Assembly: GCF_014205295.1 (NCBI RefSeq)
Contig: NZ_JACHNF010000001.1
Coordinates: 6,634,001-6,698,000, forward strand
Direction: 5' to 3'
Source: Kribbella solani
Lineage (GTDB): Bacteria; Actinomycetota; Actinomycetes; Propionibacteriales; Kribbellaceae
DNA: 64,000 nt
Shown here piece after piece: positions 7,874-16,855 of this stretch. Position numbers and translations under genes: made by a program. How positions within the stretch are numbered: position 1 is the stretch's first letter; each line of letters begins with the position of its first letter. Under the pieces are notes generated by a model. The model had not been told where the DNA came from. It was given only the letters and a program-made list of their open reading frames with translations, and searched no databases.

Positions 7874-8767
7874 GTGTCCTTCACTTCAGTCACGTCCACC
7901 TCCGGTACCACCGGACCGCCGGCCACCGTCGTACCGCTCGAAGCCGACCTGCCCGTCGTCGCCCGCAAACACCCGTGGCGCTGGGTCGGCGTCGGCGTCG
8001 TGCTGGTCCTGCTCGCGATGTTCGTCCACGGCCTGGTCACGAACCCGGGCTGGGACTGGCCGACGTTCTTCCAGTTCTTCACCACCCGGACAGTGTTCTC
8101 GGCGCTCTGGGTGACGGTTCAGTTGACCGTGTACGGAACGGTGCTCGGCTTCGTACTGGGCGCGGTGCTGGCGTCGATGCGCTTGTCCAGCAGTCCGTTC
8201 CTCCAGGTCGTTGCCTGGGGCTACATCTGGGCGTTCCGCTCGATCCCACTGATCGTGCAGCTGCTGTTCTGGTTCAACATCGCCTATCTGTACCAGGAAC
8301 TCAGTCTGGGCATCCCGTTCGGCCCGGAGTTCGTGCACTTCAGTACGAACAACCTGTTCGGCCCGCTCGGCGCCGCGGTGCTCGGATTGGCACTGCATCA
8401 GGCCGCGTACGCGGCGGAGATCATCCGGGGCGGGATCATCTCCGTCGACGCCGGACAGACCGAGGCCGCGGCCGCGCTCGGGATCCCGAAGGCGCGGCAG
8501 TTCTTCCGGATCGTGCTGCCGCAGGCGATGCGCTCGATCCTGCCGAACGGCGCGAACGAGGTGATCAGCCTGTTCAAGGGCACCTCGATCGTCTCGGTGA
8601 TGGCGATCCCGGAGCTCTTCTACCAGGTTCAGGTGATCTACGGCCGGAACAGCCGGGTGGTTCCACTGCTGATGGTCGCGACCGTCTGGTACATCGTGCT
8701 GACCACGTTGCTGTCGATCGTGCAGTACTACGTGGAGCGCCGGTTCGCCCGAGGTACGACGCGATGA
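7874..8767 (+). CDS. Amino-acid-type ABC transporter permease
   Basis: Predicted 297-residue inner-membrane protein of the polar amino acid (HisM/GltK/TcyL) permease family. After a ~35-residue cytoplasmic tail and a first membrane segment come further hydrophobic helices and the EAA loop (EAAAALGIPKARQFFRIVLPQA, about 197-218) that contacts the ATPase. AGGGAG lies 7 nt before GTG 7874. It overlaps the ATPase gene by 4 bp (ATGA). Only one permease gene is present, so a homodimer is expected. Leader peptide and downstream monooxygenases suggest the cargo is a cysteine-derived or other sulfur-containing amino acid rather than a bulk amino acid; this is inference. Confidence 0.9.
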   Translation: MSFTSVTSTSGTTGPPATVVPLEADLPVVARKHPWRWVGVGVVLVLLAMFVHGLVTNPGWDWPTFFQFFTTRTVFSALWVTVQLTVYGTVLGFVLGAVLASMRLSSSPFLQVVAWGYIWAFRSIPLIVQLLFWFNIAYLYQELSLGIPFGPEFVHFSTNNLFGPLGAAVLGLALHQAAYAAEIIRGGIISVDAGQTEAAAALGIPKARQFFRIVLPQAMRSILPNGANEVISLFKGTSIVSVMAIPELFYQVQVIYGRNSRVVPLLMVATVWYIVLTTLLSIVQYYVERRFARGTTR

Positions 8768-9516
8768 TCGACGTACTGGGAGTACACAAGAGCTTCGGCG
8801 ACCTGCACGTACTGAAGGGCATCGACCTGGAGGTGCGGGCCGGCGCGGTGACCGTGATCCTCGGGCCGTCCGGTTCCGGGAAGTCGACGTTGCTGCGGGC
8901 AATCAACCACCTGGAGAAGGTGGATCGCGGCCTGATCAGGATCGACGGCGAACTGATCGGCTACCGGCGGCGCGGCGACAAACTGCACGAGCTGCGCGAA
9001 CGGGAGATCCTCCGGCAGCGTTCGCAGGTCGGGTTCGTGTTCCAGACGTTCAACTTGTTCGGGCACCTGACCGTCCTGGAGAACGTGGTCGAGGCGCCGG
9101 TGTCCGCGCAGCGGCGGAAACGCGCCGAGGTGGAGCAGTACGCGCGTGAGTTGCTGGAACGGGTCGGTGTCGGTGACAAGGCCGACGTATACCCACGGCA
9201 GTTGTCCGGCGGTCAGCAGCAGCGGGTCGCGATCGCCCGGGCGCTGGCGCTGAAGCCGAAGGTCCTGCTGTTCGACGAGCCGACCAGCGCGCTCGACCCG
9301 GAACTGGTCGGCGAGGTCCTGGACGTGATCAAGGAGCTCGCCCGTGACGGCGCCACCATGGTCGTCGTCACCCACGAGATCGGTTTCGCCCGGGAGATCG
9401 CCGACACGGTGGTCTTCATCGACGACGGCCGGATCGTCGAAGCGGGCCCGCCACGCGAAGTACTCGACAACCCTGTCCACGAGCGCACCCGCGCGTTCAT
9501 CTCGAAGGTGCTCTGA
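8764..9516 (+). CDS. Amino-acid-type ABC transporter ATP-binding protein
   Basis: Predicted 250-residue ATPase with all expected motifs: Walker A GPSGSGKST (about 35-43), Q-loop FQTFNLF, signature LSGGQQQR (about 147-154), Walker B VLLFDEPTSALD and the switch histidine in VVVTHE. It belongs to the GlnQ/TcyN branch. The start overlaps the permease stop and its TGA overlaps the ATG of the first binding protein, so the importer genes are translationally coupled. It powers uptake together with the 7874 permease and the two binding proteins. Confidence 0.93.
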   Translation: MIDVLGVHKSFGDLHVLKGIDLEVRAGAVTVILGPSGSGKSTLLRAINHLEKVDRGLIRIDGELIGYRRRGDKLHELREREILRQRSQVGFVFQTFNLFGHLTVLENVVEAPVSAQRRKRAEVEQYARELLERVGVGDKADVYPRQLSGGQQQRVAIARALALKPKVLLFDEPTSALDPELVGEVLDVIKELARDGATMVVVTHEIGFAREIADTVVFIDDGRIVEAGPPREVLDNPVHERTRAFISKVL

Positions 9517-10460
9517 TGAAACGTCTGACAGTCGCCCTGCTTGCCCTGCTCACCCTGCTCACTCTGGCCGGCTGCGGCGCAGAGTCGAAGGCCACGGCCG
9601 CCGAGACCGGGGTGAACACCTCCGCCGAACAGCACCGGATCACCACGCCGAAGAACGCGGCGGCGGCCGCGTTGCTGCCGGCGAAGGTGCGCGACCGCGG
9701 CACCCTGGTCGTCGGCGGTGGATTCGGCTCCGGCAGCGTCCCGCTCGGTTTCTACGCGGACGACAACAAGACCCCGATCGGCCTCGAGGTCGACATCGCG
9801 TACCTGGTCGCGGACGCGCTCGGTCTGAAGCCGGAGATCGAGGTGACGAGCTGGGAGAACCTGTTCGTCGGGCTCGACTCGGGCAAGTACGACGCCGGGT
9901 TCTCGAACATCACCGTGACGGAGAAGCGGAAGCAGAAGTACGACTTCGCCACGTACCGGAAGGACGACATCGCGTTCGAGGCGAAGAAGGGTGGCAGCTG
10001 GCGGGTCACCGGCGGGAAGGACATCGCCGGGAAGAGCATCGCGGTCGGCTCCGGGACGAACCAGGAGAAGCTCCTGGTCGACTGGAACGAGGCGAACATC
10101 AAGGCCGGGTTGCCGGCGGCAACGATCATGTACTTCCAGAAGAACACCGACACGTACCTGGCGCTGAGCTCCGGGCGGATCGACGCGTACTTCGGGCCGA
10201 ACCCGTCGATCGCGTACCACGTCCAGACGTCCGGTGAGACGGAGACGATCGGCAAGTTCTCCGGCGCCGGTCCGTCGTTGCAGGGGTTGATCGCGGCCAC
10301 GACCAAGAAGGGCGACGGCCTGGCGAAGGCGTACCAGGCGGCGCTGAACGCGGCGATCGCGGATGGCAGCTACGCGAAGGTCCTGGCCCGCTGGAACGTG
10401 TCGAACGAGGCGGTCACGATCTCCGAGCTGAACCCGCCCGGCCTCCCGCTGACGAGCTGA
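9516..10460 (+). CDS. ABC transporter substrate-binding lipoprotein 1 (SBP family 3)
   Basis: Predicted 314-residue lipoprotein. The signal peptide ends in the lipobox LAGC (Cys at about 20), so the mature protein is anchored outside the membrane. The SBP_bac_3 fold follows, with the family motifs GFYADDNKTPIGLEVDIAYLVADALG and SGKYDAGFSNITVTEKRKQKYDF. It feeds ligand to the 7874/8764 importer. It is a close paralogue of the next gene, sharing long stretches such as DDNKTPIG and TSWENLF, so the pair arose by tandem duplication; two binding proteins for one permease suggests two related ligands. Confidence 0.9.
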   Translation: MKRLTVALLALLTLLTLAGCGAESKATAAETGVNTSAEQHRITTPKNAAAAALLPAKVRDRGTLVVGGGFGSGSVPLGFYADDNKTPIGLEVDIAYLVADALGLKPEIEVTSWENLFVGLDSGKYDAGFSNITVTEKRKQKYDFATYRKDDIAFEAKKGGSWRVTGGKDIAGKSIAVGSGTNQEKLLVDWNEANIKAGLPAATIMYFQKNTDTYLALSSGRIDAYFGPNPSIAYHVQTSGETETIGKFSGAGPSLQGLIAATTKKGDGLAKAYQAALNAAIADGSYAKVLARWNVSNEAVTISELNPPGLPLTS

Positions 10461-10469
10461 GGAGTGACG

Positions 10470-11498
10470 ATGAGACGACAAGCGTACGGAAGCACAGGAA
10501 GTGGTAGGCGCCGGCCGCTCCGCGGCCGCGGAGCTAAGGCGGAACGGTCGCGGCGGAGGGCACCACTACCTGTCCTTCGGTACGTTGCCTGCGGGCTGCT
10601 GGTGCTTGCCGGTTGCGCGGATCCGCCGGCCAAGGACGTTTCCCAGGTTGCTTTCGATACCTCGGCTACGCAGGAGCATGTGGCGTCTTCGAAGGTGGAT
10701 GCGATCGCGGCCGAGTTGCCGGCCGGGGTGCGGGAGTCGGGGAAGCTGGCGGTCGGGAACGGGTCCGCGGGTGGCGGGCAACCGCCGCTGGGGTTCACCG
10801 CCGACGACAACAAGACCCCGATCGGTGTCGAGATCGACATCGCGTACCTGGTGGCGAGCGTGCTCGGGCTGAAGGCCGAGATCCAGACCACCAGCTGGGA
10901 GAACCTGTTCCTCGGCCTCGACTCCGGGAAGTACCAGGTCGGGATCTCGAACATCGGGGTGTCCGAGCTGCGGAAGGAGAAGTACGACTTCGCCACGTAC
11001 CGGCTCGGGCTGCATGCGTTCGAGGCGAAGCAGGGCTCGGGGCTGAAGATCACCGGCCCGGCCGATCTCGCCGGGAAGAGCGTCGCGGTCGGGTCCGGCA
11101 CGCTCCAGGAGGCGATCCTGGTCGACTGGAACAAGCAGAACGTCGCCGCCGGCCGCAAACCCGCGAGCATCAAGTACTACCAGCAGTCCGCCGACATCTA
11201 CCTCGCACTGCAGTCCGGGCGGATCGACCTCTACCTCGGGCCGAACCCGAACGCCTCGTACCACGTGGCGACCCGGCATCAGACCGAGATCGTCGGCACG
11301 GTCTCGTCCAGCTACCCGGTCCAGGGCCTGGTCGGGATCACCACCAAAAAGGACAACGGCCTGGTCAAGCCGCTCGCCGACGCGCTGAACGCGGCGATCG
11401 CCGACGGCAGCTACGCGAAGGTGCTGGCCAAATGGGGCCTGCCGGCCGAGGCCGTCCCGAAGTCGCTGATCAATCCGCCCGGTCTGCCCAAGAAGTAG
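10470..11498 (+). CDS. ABC transporter substrate-binding lipoprotein 2 (SBP family 3)
   Basis: Predicted 342-residue lipoprotein, paralogue of the gene directly upstream. It carries an unusually long, arginine-rich N-terminal region (~40 residues with several RR and RRR runs) before the hydrophobic segment and the lipobox LAGC (about residues 47-50). ATG 10470 was chosen over GTG 10464 because GAGGAG sits 5-6 nt upstream of it. SBP_bac_3 motifs (GFTADDNKTPIGVEIDIAYL, TSWENLF, KYDFATYR) are complete. Duplicate binding proteins in one sulfur operon recall TcyJ/TcyK of Bacillus. Confidence 0.9.
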   Translation: MRRQAYGSTGSGRRRPLRGRGAKAERSRRRAPLPVLRYVACGLLVLAGCADPPAKDVSQVAFDTSATQEHVASSKVDAIAAELPAGVRESGKLAVGNGSAGGGQPPLGFTADDNKTPIGVEIDIAYLVASVLGLKAEIQTTSWENLFLGLDSGKYQVGISNIGVSELRKEKYDFATYRLGLHAFEAKQGSGLKITGPADLAGKSVAVGSGTLQEAILVDWNKQNVAAGRKPASIKYYQQSADIYLALQSGRIDLYLGPNPNASYHVATRHQTEIVGTVSSSYPVQGLVGITTKKDNGLVKPLADALNAAIADGSYAKVLAKWGLPAEAVPKSLINPPGLPKK

Positions 11499-11506
11499 GA
11501 GAATCC

Positions 11507-12562
11507 ATGGCGATCATCGCAACTCTTTCGAGCAGTCCGTCCGTACCGTCGCGCACCGACGCCGTACTGGACCATGTCAGCAAACGGCTGATCAGCCACG
11601 GCCACACCGTCACGCCGATCGTGCTCCGGGACCTCCCGGCCGATCCGTTGCTCCGCGGTCAGGCCGATCACCCGGACATCGCGGCCGCGGCCTCGGTACT
11701 GGAAGCGGCCGATGCGGTCGTGGTCACCACACCGGTCTACAAGGCGGCGTACTCCGGTTTGCTGAAGGTGTTCCTCGATCTGCTTCCGCAGTATGCGCTG
11801 AAGGGCAAGACTGTGTTGCCCTTGGCAACAGGTGGGACGCCGGCGCATGTGCTGGTGATCGACTACGCGCTGCGGCCGGTGCTGACGAGTCTCGGCGCCG
11901 GCGCGATCGGGCAGGGCTGGTTCGTGTTGTCGTCACATGTTCGGTTGTACGACGGTGGCGGTCTGTTGCTCGATCCGGCCGCGTCGGTGCCGCTGTATCA
12001 GGTGACCGAGGCGTTTCTCGCGACTATCGCGGGCGATCAGCCGAAGGAGAGTACGCCGGTGCAGGCGGCGGCCGTTGAGGCCGTACGCGCTCGACCGGAG
12101 GATCCGGAGGCGGCGCCGTTGCTGGCGGATCTGGTCGTGGAGTACAGCACGCGGTACGGGCGGACGAATGTGAACACGCAGCTCACCGAGGTGCCGGCGG
12201 CTGACTTTCACGCTGAGCAGGGTGGGGCGTTCGTGCTGCTGCGGTCTGGCGGGCAGACGGTCGCCGGGGGTGCGATCCGGCGGTACGACGATGCGACCGC
12301 GGAGGTGAAGCGGATGTGGACCTCGCAGGTGCATCGGCGGCAGGGGTTGGGGCGGCGGGTGCTGGCGGAGCTGGAGGCGGCGGCGCGTGACCTCGGGTAC
12401 CGGCGGTTGTACCTGACGACCGGGCCGAGGCAGCCGGAGGCGGCCGGGTTGTACCTGGCGGCCGGGTTCGAGCCGCGGTTCGATGTCGAGGCCGATCCGG
12501 AGTCGATCGGGCCACTGCCGTTCGTCAAGGAAATCCCGGCCGAGCTGAAGGTGGCGTCATGA
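11507..12562 (+). CDS. Fusion of NAD(P)H-dependent FMN reductase (SsuE type) and GNAT acetyltransferase
   Basis: Predicted 351-residue two-domain protein. Residues 1 to ~180 are a flavodoxin-like FMN reductase of the SsuE family (phosphate loop SSSPSVPSRT, then TTPVYKAAYSGLLKVFLDLLP), which would supply FMNH2 to the flavin monooxygenases encoded next. Residues ~205-351 are a GNAT domain with the acetyl-CoA loop VHRRQGLGRRVLAEL and C-terminal AAGLYLAAGFEPR. GGAG precedes ATG 11507. There is no stop or frameshift between the halves in this sequence. Context suggests the GNAT half N-acetylates the imported sulfur amino acid before oxidation, as SnaA does for S-(2-succino)cysteine in Bacillus; that assignment is inferred. 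Confidence 0.85.
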   Translation: MAIIATLSSSPSVPSRTDAVLDHVSKRLISHGHTVTPIVLRDLPADPLLRGQADHPDIAAAASVLEAADAVVVTTPVYKAAYSGLLKVFLDLLPQYALKGKTVLPLATGGTPAHVLVIDYALRPVLTSLGAGAIGQGWFVLSSHVRLYDGGGLLLDPAASVPLYQVTEAFLATIAGDQPKESTPVQAAAVEAVRARPEDPEAAPLLADLVVEYSTRYGRTNVNTQLTEVPAADFHAEQGGAFVLLRSGGQTVAGGAIRRYDDATAEVKRMWTSQVHRRQGLGRRVLAELEAAARDLGYRRLYLTTGPRQPEAAGLYLAAGFEPRFDVEADPESIGPLPFVKEIPAELKVAS

Positions 12563-13647
12563 GCACGCCGGAGAGTACGTCGGGCGGTGCGGCGAGCGGT
12601 CGGCGGCAGGCGGTTCTTGGGATTGAGATCGATGGGGCCGGGGCCGATCCGGGTGCGTGGCGCGGGGCTGAGGTCGATCCGCGGGCGATCCTGACCGGGG
12701 AGCTGGCGGTGCGGGCGGTGCAGCGGGCGGAGGCGGCCGGGATCGACTTCGTGACCTTCGCGGACACGTTGGAGGCACCAACGGACGTACCGGGCGAGGT
12801 CAGCGTGCGACTCGACGCGCTCGGCCTGGCGGCTCGGGTCGCGCCGGTCACCCAGCGGATCGGCTTGCTGCCGACGATCACCGTCACGCACACCGAGCCG
12901 TTCCACGTGCAGGCGTCGGTCGCGACGCTCGACCACGTATCGGGCGGACGGGGTGGATGGGTCGCGGACGTTTCGGACTCGGCCGAGGCCGCCGCGGTGA
13001 TCGGCCGGCGTACGCCCGCGCCGGCCGCCGAGACCTGGCGGGAGGCGCGGTACGTCGTGGATGTCAGCCGCCGGTTGTGGGATTCGTGGGAGGACGACGC
13101 GATCATCCGGGACGCGGCGACCGGACGGTACGTCGATCGGGAGAAGCTGCACTACGTCGACTTCGAGTCGCCTACGTTCAGCATCAAGGGCCCGTCGATC
13201 GTGCCGCGACCACCACAGGGTCATCCGGTCACGGCGGTGCTGGCGCGTACGCCCGAAGCATTGGAAGCGGCCGCTGACGCGGACGTTGTGCTGTTGCCGG
13301 AGTCGGATGAGCTCGTGTCACAGCTCAGCCACCTACGTCGACAGAGCGTGACGCTCGGTCCGGCGGCGCGGGCGGGTCTAGTGGTGCTGGCGTCGGTGGT
13401 GGTGCGGCCGCGGGCGGACGGGGTCGCGCGAGTAGTCGAACAGATCGAGAACCTGGTCGAGGCAGGCGTCGACGGCGTGCACCTCCGGCCGGGGTCGCTT
13501 GAGCTCGACGTGCCGTTGATCGCGGGCGAGGTGGTTCCGCGCCTACGCGACCGCGGGCTGATCGGTACGGCCGACCGGGGTGGGAGTCTGCGCGGCCGCC
13601 TCGGGTTGCACAAGGCAACCAACAGATACGCGAGGAGCACCCGATGA
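12559..13647 (+). CDS. LLM class flavin-dependent oxidoreductase 1
   Basis: Predicted 362-residue luciferase-like monooxygenase fold (TIM barrel) using FMNH2. Visible family features are IDFVTFADT near residue 60, TQRIGLLPTITVTHTEPFHVQASVATLDHVSGGRGGWVADVS (about 95-138) and the later DSWEDDAI/HYVDFESPTFSIKGP region typical of the NtaA/SnaA branch. The C-terminal half, with AVLARTPEALEAAADADVVLL, is shorter than in NtaA proteins. It overlaps its neighbours by 4 bp on both sides. Within this operon it probably oxidises an organosulfur substrate or intermediate; which step is unknown. Confidence 0.85.
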   Translation: MSTPESTSGGAASGRRQAVLGIEIDGAGADPGAWRGAEVDPRAILTGELAVRAVQRAEAAGIDFVTFADTLEAPTDVPGEVSVRLDALGLAARVAPVTQRIGLLPTITVTHTEPFHVQASVATLDHVSGGRGGWVADVSDSAEAAAVIGRRTPAPAAETWREARYVVDVSRRLWDSWEDDAIIRDAATGRYVDREKLHYVDFESPTFSIKGPSIVPRPPQGHPVTAVLARTPEALEAAADADVVLLPESDELVSQLSHLRRQSVTLGPAARAGLVVLASVVVRPRADGVARVVEQIENLVEAGVDGVHLRPGSLELDVPLIAGEVVPRLRDRGLIGTADRGGSLRGRLGLHKATNRYARSTR

Positions 13648-14960
13648 CCAAGCAGGTTCACCTTGCCGCGCACTTCCCCGGTGTCAACAACACGACCGTC
13701 TGGTCCGATCCGGCCGCCGGTTCGCAGATCGACTTCGCGTCGTTCCGGCATCTTGCGGAAACCGCCGAGCGGGGTACGTTCGACTTCTTCTTCCTGGCCG
13801 AAGGGCTACGGCTGCGGGAGGTGAAGGGCCGCATCCATGACCTCGACGTCGTCGGCCGCCCCGAGTCACTGACCGTACTCAGCGCGCTGGCGGCCGTCAC
13901 CACCCACCTCGGCCTGGCCGCGACCGTGAACTCGACCTTCAACGAGCCGTACGAGCTGGCCAAGCGGCTCGCCACGCTCGACCAGCTCTCCGGCGGCCGC
14001 GCGGCCTGGAACGTGGTCACCTCCTGGGACGCGTTCACCGGCGAGAACTTCCGCCGCGGCGGCTACCTGGACAAGTCCGATCGGTACGTCCGCGCGCAGG
14101 AGTCGTTGCGGATCGTCCGCAAACTCTGGGATTCGTGGGCGGCGGACGACCTGATCGCCGACCAGGTCACGGGCCGCTTCGCCCGCGAGGGCGCTGGGGC
14201 CTTCGCGGACGACGGCGACCACTTCCGGATCAGCGGGCGGTTCGGCCTGCCGCCGTCGCCGCAGGGCCGGCCGGTGATCATCCAGGCCGGGGACAGCGAT
14301 CAGGGCCGGGAGTTCGCCGCGTCGGGCGCGGACGTGATCTTCAGCTGGCACGGTACGTTCGCCGCCGGGCAGACCTTCTACAAGGACGTGAAGGCGCGGC
14401 TGGCCAAGTACGGCCGGAGTGAAGACTCGCTGAAGATCATGCCCGCGGTGACCGTGGTCGTCGGCGACACGGACGCGGACGCGGTCGAGAAGGCGGCGTA
14501 CATCCGCGAACAGCAGGTGTCCGGGCCGACGGCGCTGGTACTCGCCGAACTGCTCTGGGGGCGCGACCTCTCCGCGTACGACCCGGATGGCCCGCTCCCT
14601 GAGCTGGAGCCGGTGGTCGGATCATCGGTAACGCAAGGGCGGGTCGGATACAACGATCCGGGCCCGATCGTCGCCGAGTGGCGCGCGCAGGCGGAGGCGC
14701 ACGGCTGGTCGCTGCGCGAGACGGTCATCAACCAGCAGAACCGCCAGACCTTCATCGGATCGCCGGCAACGGTCGCCGAGGCGATCAACCGGCACGTCCA
14801 GGAGGACGCGGCCGATGGGTTCGTGCTCGTACCGCACCTCACGCCAACTGGACTGGATGACTTCGTCGACCAGGTGGTGCCGCTGCTGCGGGAGCGGGGC
14901 GTGTTTCGTACGGAGTACGCCGGACCGACGTTGCGCGATCAGCTCGGGCTACGGCGATGA
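13644..14960 (+). CDS. LLM flavin monooxygenase, NtaA/SnaA/DszA family
   Basis: Predicted 438-residue FMNH2-dependent monooxygenase. It shows the NtaA/SnaA/DszA/CmoJ pattern: HFPGVNNTTVWSDP at the N-terminus, LAATVNSTFNEPYELAKRLATLDQLSGGRAAWNVVTS (about 90-127), then RYVRAQESLRIVRKLWDSW and HFRISGRFGLPPSPQGRPVIIQAG. Related enzymes act on nitrilotriacetate, EDTA, dibenzothiophene sulfone, dimethyl sulfide and N-acetyl-S-alkylcysteines. It would take reduced flavin from the reductase domain encoded at 11507. The sulfur-type leader peptide favours C-S bond cleavage; exact substrate is not deducible. Confidence 0.9.
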   Translation: MTKQVHLAAHFPGVNNTTVWSDPAAGSQIDFASFRHLAETAERGTFDFFFLAEGLRLREVKGRIHDLDVVGRPESLTVLSALAAVTTHLGLAATVNSTFNEPYELAKRLATLDQLSGGRAAWNVVTSWDAFTGENFRRGGYLDKSDRYVRAQESLRIVRKLWDSWAADDLIADQVTGRFAREGAGAFADDGDHFRISGRFGLPPSPQGRPVIIQAGDSDQGREFAASGADVIFSWHGTFAAGQTFYKDVKARLAKYGRSEDSLKIMPAVTVVVGDTDADAVEKAAYIREQQVSGPTALVLAELLWGRDLSAYDPDGPLPELEPVVGSSVTQGRVGYNDPGPIVAEWRAQAEAHGWSLRETVINQQNRQTFIGSPATVAEAINRHVQEDAADGFVLVPHLTPTGLDDFVDQVVPLLRERGVFRTEYAGPTLRDQLGLRR

Positions 14961-16855
14961 GGGTGTACCCGTGGAAGGAACCGCCCGCGACGTTGGTGTT
15001 CGTGGGCGGTGGGCCGCGGACGGTCGGGTTGCTGGAGCGGTTCGCCGCAAGTGCCGACGAGTTGCTCGACGGGCGCGAGGTCGAGATCCACGTGGTCGAT
15101 CCGTACCCGGTCGGCGGCGGGCGGATCTGGCGGCGCGAACAGTCCCGGCTGCTGTGGATGAACTCGATGACCTCCGACGTCACGATCTTCACCGACGAAT
15201 CGGTCGACTGCGAGGGGCCGATCACCCCGGGGCCGGATCTGGCCGCCTGGGTCGCCGGGCCGGGCGCGGTGATTCTCGAAGAGGCAGGGCTCGAACCGCC
15301 GGGCCCGATGGACTTCCCACCACGGCTGGTGCAGGCGGAGTACCTGGCGTGGGTGTGGGAGCGCGTCGTCCGCGATCTCCCCGCGACCGTCATCACCCAC
15401 CGGGAGCGGGCGGTCGAGCTCACTCCGGACCAGCGGGTGGTGCTCGAGTCGGGTACGGAGATCGCGGCCGACGCGGTAGTACTTGCCCTCGGCTACCTCG
15501 ATCGGTTGCCGACGGCATCGGAATCGGCGTGGGCGGCCCAGGCGGCGGACGCCGGCCTGACGTACCTGCCGCCGGGTTACACGGCCGATGTCGACCTGGA
15601 CGGGCTTTGGCCGAAGGACCCGGTGATCGTACGCGGGTTCGGGCAGGCGTTCGTGGATCTGATGGTGCTGCTGACCGAAGGACGCGGCGGCTGGTACGAC
15701 GAGTGCGACGGACTGCTCACGTACCACCCGTCGGGTGACGAGCCGGTGTTGTACGTCGGTTCGCGGCGCGGCGTTCCGTACCACGCGAAACTCGGCTACA
15801 CGGTCGCCGGTACGAAGCCGGTGCCGACGCGGTACCTGACCCGCGAGGCGCTGGGGGAGGGTGTACTCGACTTCGATCGTGAGGTGCAGCCGCTGATCGA
15901 GAAGGAACTGGCGTACGCGCATTACCGGCAACTGTTCAGCGCACACCCGGAGCGAGTCCGCTGCTCCTGGGAAACCTTCGAAAAACTCCTCGACACCTGG
16001 TCACCAACGGCGGCCTCCGCCGCGTTGAAGGTCCGGTTCTTCGCGGCCGTGGCGGGGGCCGTTCCCGACCCAGCCGACCGGTTCGTCCGGGCCGAGGTCG
16101 ACCGGCCGTTGGCGGGGCGGGTGTTCGCGGATCGAGCGCAGTTCGAGCGGTACCTGGTCGAGTTGATCGAGGGCGACCTGCTGCGGCGCGCCGACCCGGC
16201 GTACTCCGCGGATCTTGCCGTTTTCAACGCCCTGCTCAGCATCTACGGCGTGCTGTCGCAGGCGATCACCGACGGCCAGTTGAGCGACGAGGATCGCGTC
16301 CGCCGGGTGGAGAGCGACTGGCACGGGTTCTTCTCCTTCGTCGCGAGCGGTCCGCCACCGCGGCGGCTCGAAGAACTGCTCGCGCTGCACCGGGCCGGGG
16401 TCGTCCACTTCGCCGGACCGGGTCTGGAAGTTGCTCTGGACAACGACCAGTTCGTTGCCCGGAGCCCCGGTGTCGCGGGCGAGATCCACGCCCGGGCGTT
16501 CGTCGAAGCCCGGTTGCCGCGCCCGGACGTACTCGCGACGACGGATCCGTTGCTGTGCGGTCTGCTCGAATCCGGTGCGCTGGCGGCGGACGAGTTGTTC
16601 GCCACCGACGGTACGAGTCTCGGCGGCGGTCAGCTCCAGGCGGACTCGCGCTCGCGGGCGATCCGCGACGACGGCTCCGTACACCCCGCCCTGTTCTTGC
16701 TCGGCCCGTCGGTTTCCGGATCGGCCGGCTCCTCCGGGTTCTCCCGGCCGTACTTCAACGGTCCCGGCTTCCGGCAGAACGACGCCGTCGCCCGGGACCT
16801 GCTCAGACTGCTCGCCGCATCCACTGCTCGGAAGGAAGAACGTCATGCCAGTTGA
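14957..16855 (+). CDS. FAD/NAD(P)-binding protein (NAD_binding_9 family)
   Basis: Predicted 632-residue flavoprotein. The N-terminal dinucleotide motif VFVGGGPRTVGLLERF (about 12-28) and the following EIHVVDPYPVGGGRIWR match the FAD-NAD(P)-binding domain PF13454, which is related to lysine/ornithine N-monooxygenases but has no well-defined function. A second nucleotide region lies around DAVVLALGYLDRLP (about 173-186). The end of the gene overlaps the next monooxygenase gene by 11 bp. Homologues are often found beside LLM monooxygenases in actinobacterial sulfur operons; here it may be an extra reductase or an oxygenase for the same pathway. Confidence 0.8.
   Translation: MRVYPWKEPPATLVFVGGGPRTVGLLERFAASADELLDGREVEIHVVDPYPVGGGRIWRREQSRLLWMNSMTSDVTIFTDESVDCEGPITPGPDLAAWVAGPGAVILEEAGLEPPGPMDFPPRLVQAEYLAWVWERVVRDLPATVITHRERAVELTPDQRVVLESGTEIAADAVVLALGYLDRLPTASESAWAAQAADAGLTYLPPGYTADVDLDGLWPKDPVIVRGFGQAFVDLMVLLTEGRGGWYDECDGLLTYHPSGDEPVLYVGSRRGVPYHAKLGYTVAGTKPVPTRYLTREALGEGVLDFDREVQPLIEKELAYAHYRQLFSAHPERVRCSWETFEKLLDTWSPTAASAALKVRFFAAVAGAVPDPADRFVRAEVDRPLAGRVFADRAQFERYLVELIEGDLLRRADPAYSADLAVFNALLSIYGVLSQAITDGQLSDEDRVRRVESDWHGFFSFVASGPPPRRLEELLALHRAGVVHFAGPGLEVALDNDQFVARSPGVAGEIHARAFVEARLPRPDVLATTDPLLCGLLESGALAADELFATDGTSLGGGQLQADSRSRAIRDDGSVHPALFLLGPSVSGSAGSSGFSRPYFNGPGFRQNDAVARDLLRLLAASTARKEERHAS

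Noticed and set aside
14939..15946. Minus-strand frame of 335 codons opposite the FAD/NAD(P) protein
   Set aside because: Antisense to a gene coupled by overlaps on both sides within an operon; no domain recognised.
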